A DNA stretch of 64,000 nucleotides from Streptomyces avicenniae (lineage in GTDB: Bacteria > Actinomycetota > Actinomycetes > Streptomycetales > Streptomycetaceae), in contig NZ_JOEK01000006.1 of the NCBI RefSeq assembly GCF_000719135.1, positions 186,001 through 250,000 on the forward strand, in the 5' to 3' direction. Every line of letters begins with the position of its first letter. Position 1 is the first letter of the stretch. This document shows positions 1 through 8,313 of the stretch, piece by piece. A program made the translations under genes and the position numbers. The notes beneath the pieces are model-generated. The model did not search any database, was not told the origin of the DNA, and worked only from the letters and a program-made list of their open reading frames with translations.

Positions 1-587
1 TCGGCGTGGTTCGCGCCCGACGCCTGGCGGTACGCGAGGTGCCCGCCCAGCGCGCCGCCGACGGAGACGAGCGTCAGGCCCGCGAGACCGTACGCCCGCC
101 CGGCCATGCGCCGCCCGCGCAGCCGCTTCCACAGCGAGGTGGTGTAGAGGGCGAGGGCGCCCGAGTTCGCGAGCGCGTGGACGAGCCCGACGCGCATCTG
201 CGGCTTGCGCAGGTCGGCCCAGTCGGTCCAGCCGGTGAGCGCGGCGGGCGCGGCCGTCGCCACGCCGAGCGCGATCAGCAGCCCGGCCGCGCGCCGCTTC
301 CCCTTGCCGGGCAGCATGTCGAGGACGGCCGCCGACGTCCACGAGCCCATGGGCAGCTGGACGAGGACCGGGTGCGCCGGGTGCCCGAGGGGCTTGCCGT
401 GCAGGATGTCCCGCAGGTCGGGCGGGAGCGTGTGGACGGCGCGGCGCAGCGGGCCGAGCAGCGGGTCGGCCGCCTGGGACGCCTCGATCCGTTCCACGGT
501 GGCGAGGACCCGGCCCGGCCGGTCGGGCTCGGGCAGCAGGGAGCGGAAGGTGGCGGCGACATCTGGGATTTTGTCCGAAAAGGCCAT
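1..587 (-). CDS. DUF2231-type membrane protein, C-terminus cut by window edge
   Basis: Reading the minus strand from the ATG at 587 gives a continuous frame that runs off the left edge (about 195 codons visible). The start of the protein is MAFSDKIPDVAATFRSLL, followed by a conserved-looking stretch LGHPAHPVLVQLPMGSW and several hydrophobic segments (around residues 100-120, 135-150 and 165-185). The HPAHP..VxxPxG pattern at the first membrane segment is typical of the DUF2231 family; in actinomycetes this domain is often fused to a C-terminal Rieske [2Fe-2S] domain, which would lie outside the window. Membrane location is inferred from the hydrophobic segments. Family call fairly sure; the presence of a Rieske domain is unknown. 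Confidence 0.7.
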   Translation of the reverse strand, partial: MAFSDKIPDVAATFRSLLPEPDRPGRVLATVERIEASQAADPLLGPLRRAVHTLPPDLRDILHGKPLGHPAHPVLVQLPMGSWTSAAVLDMLPGKGKRRAAGLLIALGVATAAPAALTGWTDWADLRKPQMRVGLVHALANSGALALYTTSLWKRLRGRRMAGRAYGLAGLTLVSVGGALGGHLAYRQASGANHA

Positions 588-743
588 GCCTCCCGGTTCC
601 ACGCCTGCCGGATCCGAAACACCGCGCGGGGCATGTTCCGGCCGTCGGCGGGGTACGGCGGGGGGCCGTGGCGGCGGGGGCCGGGAGCGACACCGTCAGA
701 GGGGGGGACGCCCCCTCCGTGCGTGATCACGGGGCCCCGGGTC

Positions 744-1688
744 TCACAGCCGGGCGGCGAAGAACCGCACGGACGCCTCGACCAGCGGCGCCGGATCGAC
801 GCCCTCGAAACAGTGGTCGGCGCCTTCGACAAGCAGGAGTTCGCAGCTCGCGCCCGCGGCCGTCAGCGCGGCTGCCAGATCCACGCTCTGCCGGTGCGGG
901 ACGGTCCGGTCGCGGTCGCCGTGCATCAGCAGCATCGGCGGTGCCTCACCCGACACATGGGCGACAGGGCTGGCGCGGAAGGCCACCTCGGGGGCGAGCG
1001 GGACCGCCACGCCGAGCAGGCGGGCCTCCGGACTGTCCGCGCTATCAGTTCTATCGGCGCTAGCGGTGCTGTCGGTACCAACAGTACTGTCGGCGCTATC
1101 GGCGCTGTCGGGGTCACCCGTGGCCGCCGCGGGCACGTGCTGGTCGAGTGCCACGAAGTCGGTCGGCGGGTACCAGAGCACGGCCGCCCCGACCCGTTCA
1201 TCGTCGGCCTCGGCGTCCCCCTCGCGCGGACCACGCCCGGCGGTCAGCGCCAGCATGCCCGCCAGGTGGCCGCCCGCGGACTCGCCCCAGACGCCGACCC
1301 GGCCCGGGTCCACACCGACGACCGGCGCGGCGGCACGCAGCCAGCGCACGGCCGCCCGTACGTCCTCCAGCTGGGCCGGGAAGACGGCCTCGCCGCTGAG
1401 CCGGTACTGGACGGTGGCCATGGCGAACCCCCCGGCGAGCGCGGCCTCCACCGGATCGGTGGCGGGCCTGTCCCCCAGCCACGACTCCGAGACACGGTGC
1501 GATCCCCAGAGCCAGGCCCCACCGTGGATCCACACCAGCAGGGGCACCGGCCCCGTCACGCCGGTCGGCACGAACAGGTCGAGCAGCAGCGGCCGGAAGC
1601 CCGCGATCTCGGCGTACGTCAGATCGCGGTACACCAGCCGGTCCCCCTCGGGACGCGGGCTCGGCAACTGCGGTACGGCGACGGCCAT
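744..1688 (-). CDS. alpha/beta hydrolase (HSL-type esterase/lipase)
   Basis: A 314-residue hydrolase of the hormone-sensitive-lipase/BD-FAE kind. Visible hallmarks are the oxyanion-hole HGGAW (residues 55-59), the nucleophile elbow GESAGG (Ser137), an acidic residue in HGDRDRTVP (Asp258 or Asp260) and the catalytic His292 in ADHCF. No signal peptide, so probably cytoplasmic. The start at 1688 is preferred over in-frame ATGs further upstream because a clear AGGAG lies about 7 bases before it. Oddity: residues about 192-222 form an Asp/Ser/Ala/Thr low-complexity insertion encoded by 9-bp-like repeats, in the lid/loop region between the nucleophile and the acid; related enzymes normally lack it. 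Substrate cannot be predicted. Confidence 0.88.
   Translation of the reverse strand: MAVAVPQLPSPRPEGDRLVYRDLTYAEIAGFRPLLLDLFVPTGVTGPVPLLVWIHGGAWLWGSHRVSESWLGDRPATDPVEAALAGGFAMATVQYRLSGEAVFPAQLEDVRAAVRWLRAAAPVVGVDPGRVGVWGESAGGHLAGMLALTAGRGPREGDAEADDERVGAAVLWYPPTDFVALDQHVPAAATGDPDSADSADSTVGTDSTASADRTDSADSPEARLLGVAVPLAPEVAFRASPVAHVSGEAPPMLLMHGDRDRTVPHRQSVDLAAALTAAGASCELLLVEGADHCFEGVDPAPLVEASVRFFAARL
1023..1115 (-). repeat. Short tandem repeats coding an Asp/Ser-rich insert in the esterase
   Basis: On the plus strand the stretch consists of imperfect copies of GCTGTCGGC/GCTATCGGC-like 9-mers. Translated on the minus strand they give Asp-Ser-Ala/Thr units (DSADSADST, DSTASADRT, DSADS). The reading frame is kept, so the repeat lengthens a loop rather than breaking the gene. 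Copy number could vary between strains. Confidence 0.7.
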
Positions 1689-1844
1689 ATGGTCTCCTCT
1701 CACGGGCGATGCGGGCGGCTCACGCATCGGCGGGGCACCGGCGGACCCGGCTGTCCTCGTCCCCACGGCCGTGGTGCACCGGCCGGAAGGCTACCCGGCC
1801 CGGACTCCGTCGCGCGGTACGGCGGCGGGCAGGTGGACGACAGC

Positions 1845-1875
1845 GGAGGCGGCCCCCGCGTGGGGAGCCGCCTCC
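1845..1875 (-). terminator. Hairpin terminator after the sugar dehydrogenase gene
   Basis: GGAGGCGGCCCCC pairs with GGGGAGCCGCCTCC around a 4-base loop, with one mismatch. It lies about 47 bases past the stop of the dehydrogenase gene ending at 1922 and has no long U tract, which is usual for terminators in very GC-rich actinomycetes. Confidence 0.6.
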
Positions 1876-1877
1876 TT

Positions 1878-1915
1878 GGTGCCCGGATCAGGTGGTGCCC
1901 GGATCAGGTGGTGCC
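1878..1915. repeat. 16-bp tandem repeat, 2.4 copies
   Basis: GGTGCCCGGATCAGGT is present twice in perfect tandem, followed by a partial third copy GGTGCC. It sits between the dehydrogenase stop codon (1922) and its terminator hairpin, so it is transcribed as 3' untranslated RNA. No function is evident; replication slippage is the simplest origin. Confidence 0.8.
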
Positions 1916-1921
1916 GATGGG

Positions 1922-4399
1922 TCAGGGTGTGCTGACGCCTGGTCCGGTGAACGTGTAGCTGTCCAGGTCGAGGATCGCCCCCGACCCGCCGGTGAACACC
2001 ACGTACAGGTCACGTGGCGCGTCGTCGGCGTTCGTCACCGGCACGTTGATCTGGGAGTAGGTCTCCCAGCCGCCGGTGTTCGGGACGGTCACCCGCGCGA
2101 CGACCGGGCCGGTGATCGAGTCGTAGCGGAACGTCGCGACGTTCCCCGCCTTGTCGGAGGAGACCCGCGCCGACAGGCCGGTGACGCCCTGGAGGCTCAC
2201 CTGGTGGTAGCGCACCCACTCGCCGTTCTGCACGTCACCGAGGCGACGGCCGCCCTCCGCCCCCGACGCGTTGATGATCTGCGGGCCCGACAGCTGCTCG
2301 AAGTGCTCGGCCTGCCAGCGCTTCGGCCACAGCGTCAGCTCGGTCTCACCCGTCAGCGGCGCGCTGCCCGGGGCGCCCTCGTCCGCGTAGGAGGCGCGGA
2401 TGACGTAGAACTGCGTCGCGTCGAGGCCGGAGTGGATCGGCCCCGTGTCGAACGTGGTGGAACAGCCGTTGCCCTGCGCCACCTCGTGCGCGTGCTCCTG
2501 GTGGCCGAGCGCCACGCGGACCACGACGTCGGCGCAGTTGATCGGCCCGTCCTGCGGGTCGGTCGCCGACGCGGTGACGGTGACGTTCTCCTCCCACTCG
2601 TAGACCCCGCCCGCCGGTGGCTGGGAGATCGTGAGCGTCGGGCGGTTGTTGCCGACGACGACCTGCACGGTCGCGCTGCTGCTGCGCCCCGTGCCGTCGC
2701 TGACCGTCAGCCGTGCCCTGAACTCGCCGTTCCCCGTGTAGGTGAACGAGGGGTTGGCGGCCGTCGAGTCGGTGGAGCCGTTGTCGGTGAAGTCCCAGGC
2801 GTAGCTGAGCGGATCACCGTCCGGGTCGCTGCTGCCCGCGCTGGAGAACTGCACCGCGAGCGGCGCAAGGCCGTTGTCGCGGTTCACGGACGCGAGGGCC
2901 GTCGGCGTCCGTCCGCCCTGCACGTAGTTGATCTTGTACAGACCGGCATCCGGGGCGCCCGAGAAGTAGCCGCTGCCGTACTCCAGCAGGTACAGCGAGC
3001 CGTCGGGGCCGAACTCCATGTCGATGGGATGGACGAGGCCCATGCCGTCGAGCACCGACTCGATCGCGGTCGGGTCGCCGTTCACCGGGTCGTTCCCCTC
3101 GAACTGCACCTCCTTGATCCAGTTGCGGCAGTACTCGGAGATCAGCAGCTTGTTGTCGTAGTACGCGGGCCACTTGACGTCCGAGTTCAGGTTCGGGTCG
3201 TAGTGGTAGACCTCGGCGTGGTTCGGCGAACCGCAGCCGCCCGGGGTGTCGAGCTCGGGCCACTCGACGCTGCCGCCGTGCTGCTCCCACACCAGCGCGC
3301 CCTGCGTGGGCGGCAGTTGCTGGAGTCCGGTGTTGTGCGGCGAGTTGTTGACCGGGCCGGTCGAGCCGCCGCACGGGAACCAGCCGCGGGGCTGGTTGGT
3401 GGCGAAGTTCCAGTCGTTGTAGGCGACGTTGGGGCCGCCGCAGTAGGGCCAGCCGAAGTTCCCTGGGCCGGTCGCGCGGTTGAACTCGTCGTACGCCGCC
3501 GGGCCGCGCGCCGGGATGGTGGCGCCCGCGTCGGGGCCGACCTCGCCCCAGTACAGGGTGTCGTTCGCCTGCTCGTCCACGAAGAGGCGGTACGGGTTGC
3601 GCAGCCCCATCACGTAGATCTCGGGGCGGGTGCCCGAGGTGCCGGGGGCGAAGAGGTTCCCCGAGGGGATGGTGTACGTGCCGTTGTCCTCGGGGTGGAT
3701 GCGGTTGATCTTGCCGCGCAGGTCGTTGGTGTTGCCCGAGGTGCGCTGGGCGTCGTACTGCGGGTGGCGGCCCGGGCGTTCGTCGATGGGCGCCATGCCC
3801 TGCGCGTCGCCGCCCGAGTTGGTGTTGTCGCCGACCGCGAAGTAGAGGTTGCCGTCGCTGTCCCAGTCCATGGAACCGGCGGAGTGGCAACACAGGTCGC
3901 GTTCCGTCGGCCACTCGATGATCATGTCCTCGGTCGAGGGCGCGATCGTGTTGGTGGCGTCGTTGAAGGTGAACCGCGAGATCCGGTTCACCAGCGGCGT
4001 GGAGGCGGGCGAGTAGAAGAGGAACACCCAGCCGTTCGCCTCGAAGTCCGGGTGCAGCGTGATGCCGATCAGCCCGTCCTCGAACCGGGCGTCGAGCGGC
4101 AGGGTGAGCGCGACGGTGGTCGTCTCGGTTGCGGGGTCGTAGACCCGCACCTGGCCACCGGCGGCGCTCGTGCCGCGGTTGATGTAGAGGACCTTCTGGT
4201 CAGGGGTGACGGCGATCTCGATGGGTTCGCCCATGCCGAGGCCGCCGTCGAGGCGTACCTTCTCGAAGGCGCTGGCGGGGGGCGGCGCCATGGGGGCGAC
4301 GTCCTCCGCGGCCGGGTCGGCGGCGGACGCGCTGGGCGCGAGCAGCAGGGCGGACAGGGTCAGCAGTGCGGTGAGCAGGGCTAGGGCGCGCGAGAGCAC
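1922..4399 (-). CDS. Secreted glucose/sorbosone-dehydrogenase-like protein with PKD and CBM domains
   Basis: An 825-residue exported protein. Residues 1-26 form a signal peptide (LLTALLTLSALLLAPSASA, cut after ASA). Residues about 45-490 are a PQQ-dependent sugar dehydrogenase (GSDH/SGL) beta-propeller, recognised from GLIGITLHPDF, GLRNPYRLFVD and WGEVGPDAG. A PKD domain follows (about 490-580, SSDPDGDPLSYAWDF), then a divergent linker, and the last 130 residues (AEHFEQLSG onward) resemble a family-6-type carbohydrate-binding module. The family oxidises aldose sugars with PQQ in the extracytoplasmic space; substrate here is unknown. It lies downstream of the ThuA/DUF1080 gene on the same strand, but a strong hairpin separates the two, so it may have its own promoter in the 120-bp gap. 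Confidence 0.85.
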   Translation of the reverse strand: MLSRALALLTALLTLSALLLAPSASAADPAAEDVAPMAPPPASAFEKVRLDGGLGMGEPIEIAVTPDQKVLYINRGTSAAGGQVRVYDPATETTTVALTLPLDARFEDGLIGITLHPDFEANGWVFLFYSPASTPLVNRISRFTFNDATNTIAPSTEDMIIEWPTERDLCCHSAGSMDWDSDGNLYFAVGDNTNSGGDAQGMAPIDERPGRHPQYDAQRTSGNTNDLRGKINRIHPEDNGTYTIPSGNLFAPGTSGTRPEIYVMGLRNPYRLFVDEQANDTLYWGEVGPDAGATIPARGPAAYDEFNRATGPGNFGWPYCGGPNVAYNDWNFATNQPRGWFPCGGSTGPVNNSPHNTGLQQLPPTQGALVWEQHGGSVEWPELDTPGGCGSPNHAEVYHYDPNLNSDVKWPAYYDNKLLISEYCRNWIKEVQFEGNDPVNGDPTAIESVLDGMGLVHPIDMEFGPDGSLYLLEYGSGYFSGAPDAGLYKINYVQGGRTPTALASVNRDNGLAPLAVQFSSAGSSDPDGDPLSYAWDFTDNGSTDSTAANPSFTYTGNGEFRARLTVSDGTGRSSSATVQVVVGNNRPTLTISQPPAGGVYEWEENVTVTASATDPQDGPINCADVVVRVALGHQEHAHEVAQGNGCSTTFDTGPIHSGLDATQFYVIRASYADEGAPGSAPLTGETELTLWPKRWQAEHFEQLSGPQIINASGAEGGRRLGDVQNGEWVRYHQVSLQGVTGLSARVSSDKAGNVATFRYDSITGPVVARVTVPNTGGWETYSQINVPVTNADDAPRDLYVVFTGGSGAILDLDSYTFTGPGVSTP

Positions 4400-4481
4400 G
4401 GCACCTCCAGTGGGCCGGTCGCGGGTGGGGGGTGGTGAGGTGGTGCGGGCGATACGGGGTGGGTGGTGCGGGTGGTGCGGG

Positions 4482-4518
4482 GTCCGGCGGCCGGTCGGGG
4501 CGCGACCGGCCGCCGGAC
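4482..4518 (-). terminator. Strong 16-bp stem terminator between the two secreted-enzyme genes
   Basis: GTCCGGCGGCCGGTCG (4482-4497) pairs perfectly with CGACCGGCCGCCGGAC (4503-4518) around a 5-base loop. It begins only 4 bases beyond the stop of the gene ending at 4523, in the correct position to end that transcript before the dehydrogenase gene. Confidence 0.75.
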
Positions 4519-4522
4519 GGCC

Positions 4523-6286
4523 TCAGCTGCCGAGGACGGCCAGGTCCCAGAGGGAGTAGCCCCACTGGGTGGCCCGTTCCGTCCCGGTGACGCGGACGTA
4601 CCGTGCGGTGCCCGTGACGGCGAGGTCGTCGAGACCGCCGTCCCCGGACGTGGTGGCGTACGCCTGGTTCCAGGTCGTGCCGTCGGTGGACGTCTGGACG
4701 GAGTACGAACGGGCGTGCGCCGTCTCCCAGTTCAGGCGCACGCGCTCCAGCGTGCGGGCCGAGCCGAGGTCCACGGTGATCGACTGCGGGTCGGCGAACG
4801 CGCTGCCCCAGCGGGTCGCCGGGTCGCCGTCCACCGCGTTGGCGCCGACGTGGCCGCTGCCCGGCTCGACGCTGGAGACGGTGACGGGGCGGCCCCTGGC
4901 CAGGTCGGTGACCGGGTCGCCGCCGCCGTCGTCGTGCTTGATGCGGACGTTGCGGTAGTTGATGTCCCAGCCGTCGCCGTCGTTCTGGAGGCCGATGTAG
5001 CCGTTCGCGATGTCACGGTCGCTGGTGTACTCGTTGATCTGCACACCGTTGAGGTAGATCGTGACGTCGCGGCCCTCGACCGTGATCTCGTACGTGTTCC
5101 AGGTGCCCGGCGGGTTCAGCGCCGCGTCGCGGGCGGCGACGTCCGGGGCGGAGAAGCTGTAGACGCTGCCTGTGGTGCGGGACGGGTCGGCGTCGGTCGC
5201 GTCGATCTGGATCTCGTGGCCGAGGTCCACCGGGCCCCACGGGTCGCCCTGCGGGTCGGGGAAGCCGATGAACACGCCGCCGTTGTCGTCGCCCGGCATC
5301 ATCCAGTCCACCTTCAGCGAGTAGTCGCCGAAGGTCTGCACCGGGTACCACAGCAGGCCCATGCCGCCGAACGACGTCAGGGTGCCGTCCTCCAGCGTGA
5401 ACCCGCCGGGGCCCGCCTGCTCCCACGCGTCCAGGCTGGCCTGCGTGCCGTCGAACAGCGGCGTGTAGCCCGTCTCGGGGCGGCAGTCGGCGGCGCGGTT
5501 GCCCGAGGCGACCTGGATGCCGCCGAGGATCATCTCGACGAACGCCGGGTCGTCGTAGGACTCGTCGGTGTGGCCGAGGCCGGTGTACCAGGAGCGTCCG
5601 CCCTGGTAGTCGTGGCACCAGGCGATGGGGTGGTCGCCGCCCATGGCGCCGCCGTCGTACGACGACTCGTCCAGGCTGGCCAGCACCTTCACGTCCGAGC
5701 GCGGGTTGGTGCGGTAGTCGTACCACTCGTCGGTGCGGGTCCACTCCTCGTGCAGGTGCTCGGTGGAGGGGTTCGCGCGGTCCTCGACGTGGATGGTGGC
5801 TTCCTGCGTCGCCGGGTGCGACCGGAACCAGGCGCCGACCAGGCCGCCGTACCAGGGCCAGTCGTACTCGGTGTCGGCGGCGGCGTGGATGCCGACGTAG
5901 CCGCCGCCGTCGGCGATGTACGCCTCGAACGCGCCCTGTTGGGCCGCGTTCAGGACGTCGCCCGTGGTGGAGAGCCAGACGACGGCCTGGTACTGGGCGA
6001 GGTTGGCGGTGGTGAAGGCGGTCGGGTCCTCGGTCGCGGTGACGGAGAACCCGTTCGCCGCGCCGAGGTCCTGGATGGCGGCGATGCCGTCGTCGATGGA
6101 CGAGTGGCGGAAGCCGGTGGTCCTGGAGAAGACCAGGACGTCGGTCAGCGGGGCGGCGGCGGCCTCCACGGCCCGCGCCGGTGCGGCGGCGGGCGCGGGC
6201 CCGGCCGCGGCGGCGGTCAGCGTGCCGGTGAAGGCGAGCGCGGCCCCGAGCAGGGTGGCGGACAACTTTCTGAAACCTCTGTGCAC
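4523..6286 (-). CDS. Secreted ThuA / DUF1080 (3-keto-disaccharide hydrolase-like) / discoidin protein
   Basis: A 587-residue multidomain exported protein. A long signal region (residues 1 to about 40, rich in Ala) is followed by a ThuA domain (about 48-265; VLVFSRTTGFRHSSI, GGYVGIHAAADTEYDWPWYG), a DUF1080 jelly-roll domain (about 275-455; TPLFDGTQASLDAWE, GGVFIGFPDPQ) and a C-terminal F5/8 type C discoidin domain (about 464-587). ThuA proteins handle trehalose/trehalulose-type sugars and DUF1080 members include 3-keto-glycoside hydrolases, so a role in extracellular disaccharide or polysaccharide breakdown is inferred. The start is the GTG at 6286, with GGAGGA five bases upstream; the frame stays open far beyond this but loses coding character. 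A DasR-like box lies 226-241 bases upstream. Confidence 0.87.
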   Translation of the reverse strand: MHRGFRKLSATLLGAALAFTGTLTAAAAGPAPAAAPARAVEAAAAPLTDVLVFSRTTGFRHSSIDDGIAAIQDLGAANGFSVTATEDPTAFTTANLAQYQAVVWLSTTGDVLNAAQQGAFEAYIADGGGYVGIHAAADTEYDWPWYGGLVGAWFRSHPATQEATIHVEDRANPSTEHLHEEWTRTDEWYDYRTNPRSDVKVLASLDESSYDGGAMGGDHPIAWCHDYQGGRSWYTGLGHTDESYDDPAFVEMILGGIQVASGNRAADCRPETGYTPLFDGTQASLDAWEQAGPGGFTLEDGTLTSFGGMGLLWYPVQTFGDYSLKVDWMMPGDDNGGVFIGFPDPQGDPWGPVDLGHEIQIDATDADPSRTTGSVYSFSAPDVAARDAALNPPGTWNTYEITVEGRDVTIYLNGVQINEYTSDRDIANGYIGLQNDGDGWDINYRNVRIKHDDGGGDPVTDLARGRPVTVSSVEPGSGHVGANAVDGDPATRWGSAFADPQSITVDLGSARTLERVRLNWETAHARSYSVQTSTDGTTWNQAYATTSGDGGLDDLAVTGTARYVRVTGTERATQWGYSLWDLAVLGS

Positions 6287-7096
6287 GTGCGTCCTCCGTG
6301 GCTCACGACGGAATGGATCGTCGGGCTGTTGCACAGGCGCGCGCCGCCGCACCGGGTGGGGGGACCGGACGCCGGGCCGTGGGGCTGAGGGGGTGGCCAT
6401 GCGCCGGACTTCGAGCGGGATACAGCCAGAAGGTAGCGGCGTTCGGCCGAACTGGACACCCGTCAGGACGAAACTGACCGCACATTGTCTTCCGACCGGA
6501 CAAAGAGCCCCCCTGGTCCAGACCAATCCCCCACGGCCCGCGGACAGCCTCGGCCTGACGGGGGCCGCGCCGTCGTCCAGCGGGCGGGCGGTAGAGGCGG
6601 GGAAAGGAATTCCCTCCGGTGGGTAAGGACGGGCGGGTGTGGGAGACATATGCCGCGCCCAAGGGACTGGTGCCGGAGGGGGCTCCGTGGGGCGTCCTAC
6701 CCTTCTTTTACGGGGGGTTCGGGAAAACAGGAGAGGCATGGAGGAATGAAAGGCGGTGAGCGCGTCCAGCGGGCCGACCGAGCGGGGTTGCGGTGTGCCG
6801 AGCGGGCGCTCCGGGTGGGCGTCATCCGGTGGCCGAACAGCGGTGGGACGGCGGGGGCGGTCCTCGTGGCGAGGGGGTGACGGCTGAACTCGTGGCGGAT
6901 TTCGGGCAGCGCGTCGAATTCTGGGAACCCCGTGCGCGGCGGCCACGTCCATGAGTGCGGGTACGCGTTCAACTTCGCGCAAAACGAGATCACTTCCGGT
7001 AAATCGATCACGAAGAGCCATGTCATCGCGGCTCGACGGTGACCCTGCGCTCGTTCGGCCGTTCCGCGATTTCCCGCCCTTACCAGGAGGCCCACG
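6287..7096. other. 810-bp intergenic region without a supported gene
   Basis: It holds the presumed promoter of the ThuA gene (minus strand) and of the lipoprotein gene (plus strand) and the DasR-like box at 6512-6527. Several open frames cross it on both strands, but their translations are Arg/Pro-rich without family features and codon usage is not that of the neighbours. Around 6690-6760 and 6940-7020 the sequence is noticeably less GC-rich than the genes around it. I see no RNA gene or mobile element. Confidence 0.5.
6512..6527. promoter_or_regulatory. DasR/chitinase-type operator-like box upstream of the ThuA gene
   Basis: CCTGGTCCAGACCAAT contains the inverted repeat TGGTC-CA-GACCA. The Streptomyces GntR regulator DasR binds ACTGGTCTAGACCACT-like sites upstream of chitinase and aminosugar genes; the core here differs by one base. 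It sits in the long upstream region of the divergently isolated ThuA/DUF1080 gene, 226 bases before its GTG start. Binding is inferred only. Confidence 0.4.
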
Positions 7097-7717
7097 GTGA
7101 GACACCTTCTCCGGCGCTCCGCCCTCGGCGCGCTCGCCCTGTCGGTCACGGCCCTCGGGCTGGCGGGCTGTTCCTCGTCGCCATCGGATTCCGCGTCCTC
7201 GTCGGGGACCGTGGACGCGGACCGCCCGCACTACGCCTCGGTGGCCGCGCTGACGGACGCGGCGGACGCCGTCGTCGTCGGGACGGTCGGCGCGTCCCGT
7301 TCCGAGATGTTCACCCCCTCCTACGACGAGGAGGACCCCGAGCAGAACCCGTACGCGGGCACGGACGAGGGCCCGTCGGACGAGGAGTTGGAGGCGGCGT
7401 CCCTGCCGGTCACCGTCGCCCGGCTGACGATCACCGAGTCGATCGGCGGGGGCGGCCCGGCCGCCGGTTCGGAGATCGACGTCCTCCAGACCGGCGGTGA
7501 GGCGGACGGCGTGACCCTGGAGTTCGAGGGGGACACGCCGCTCGCCGAGGGCGACACCGTGCTGCTCTTCCTGGAGGAGTTCGAGCCGGGCGAGTACTAC
7601 ATCACCGGCGGGCCGCAGGGGCAGTTGGTGCGCAGCGAGGACGGCGCGTTCGTCTCCGTCGCGGCCGACCGTCCCGAACTGACCGTCACCGACGCGGAGC
7701 TGGCGACGCTGCGGTGA
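7097..7717 (+). CDS. Small acidic lipoprotein of unknown function
   Basis: A 206-residue lipoprotein. The N-terminus MRHLLRRSALGALALSVT with a LAGC lipobox (Cys at about residue 25) directs export and lipidation. The mature part is acidic and reads like a soluble beta-rich domain: VVVGTVGASRSEMF near residue 60, then SEIDVLQTGGEADG and EGDTVLLFLEEFEPGEYYI around 135-175. The pattern 'aDaVVVGTV...GDtvLLFL' is common in actinomycete lipoproteins of unknown role. The GTG start at 7097 has AGGAGG six bases upstream. It stands alone between the ThuA upstream region and the GNAT gene. Confidence 0.75.
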   Translation: MRHLLRRSALGALALSVTALGLAGCSSSPSDSASSSGTVDADRPHYASVAALTDAADAVVVGTVGASRSEMFTPSYDEEDPEQNPYAGTDEGPSDEELEAASLPVTVARLTITESIGGGGPAAGSEIDVLQTGGEADGVTLEFEGDTPLAEGDTVLLFLEEFEPGEYYITGGPQGQLVRSEDGAFVSVAADRPELTVTDAELATLR

Positions 7718-7815
7718 CCGGACGAGGGTTCCCGGGCGTCGGGCGGGAGAGGTGATCCCGCACCGGCGTCCGGGGGCCCCGCCCATCTGCCGGGCGGGCT
7801 GGGAGACTTGCTCAC

Positions 7816-8313
7816 GTGATCGTGAGACCGGCGTGTGAAGCGGACTTCGGCGCGTTCCTCGGCCTGGCCGCCCAGGTCGAGCACTGGTTCGGCCGGATGG
7901 TCGGGGAACCCGGGTTCCACGCCGCCGTGGAGGAGCACATCCGCGCGTCCACGGCGCTCGTCGCGGTGGCGGCCGGAGGGGACGGGCCCGGCGGGGACGC
8001 GCCGCTCGGCGGGCTGCTGTTCGGCGCCGAGCCGCCGACGTACCACGTGCACTGGCTGATCGTGTCGGCGCAGGCCAGGGGGACGGGCGCCGGGCGCGCG
8101 CTCGTGGACGACGCCGTCCGCCGTTTCGTCACGGGCCCCGGCAGCCTGGAGGTCGTCACCTTCGGCCCCGACCACCCGGGCGCCGTGACCAGCGGCGCGC
8201 GCGTCTTCTACGAACGGCTCGGCTTCACCCCGGCCGAGGCCACCGACCCCGGCCCCGAGGGCGGCTCACGCCAGGTCTACCGCCGGACGGTCCGACCGCC
8301 GGGGTCCGTCTAG
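7816..8313 (+). CDS. GNAT family N-acetyltransferase
   Basis: A 165-residue single-domain GNAT protein. The acetyl-CoA-binding motif A is visible as [18 protein letters not shown] (Q-x-R-G-T-G-A-G) around residues 85-102, preceded by the beta strand HVHWLIV and followed by [10 protein letters not shown], which matches the typical N-x-x-A-x-x-x-Y-x-x-x-G-F end. The substrate cannot be deduced. The GTG start at 7816 is the first in-frame start. Its stop overlaps the stop of the convergent DinB gene within a palindromic CTAG. Confidence 0.85.
   Translation: MIVRPACEADFGAFLGLAAQVEHWFGRMVGEPGFHAAVEEHIRASTALVAVAAGGDGPGGDAPLGGLLFGAEPPTYHVHWLIVSAQARGTGAGRALVDDAVRRFVTGPGSLEVVTFGPDHPGAVTSGARVFYERLGFTPAEATDPGPEGGSRQVYRRTVRPPGSV

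Noticed and set aside
1709..4384. Long plus-strand open frame of 891 codons opposite the sugar dehydrogenase
   Set aside because: Its product is an Arg/Val/Gly/Ala-rich sequence without motifs; it is the antisense shadow of the minus-strand gene, which has signal peptide and clear domains. Similar shadows occur opposite the ThuA, ABC, ebo-type and other genes.
6697..7149. 150-codon minus-strand ORF in the 6.3-7.1 kb gap
   Set aside because: Part of it (MTWLFVIDLPEVISFCAKLN) looks slightly protein-like, but the rest is Arg/Pro-rich, there is no ribosome-binding site, and it overlaps the lipoprotein start.
6287..7786. Continuation of the ThuA frame upstream to 7786
   Set aside because: The frame stays open because of high GC, but the ribosome-binding site and signal peptide begin at 6286, and the upstream translation crosses the lipoprotein gene in antisense.
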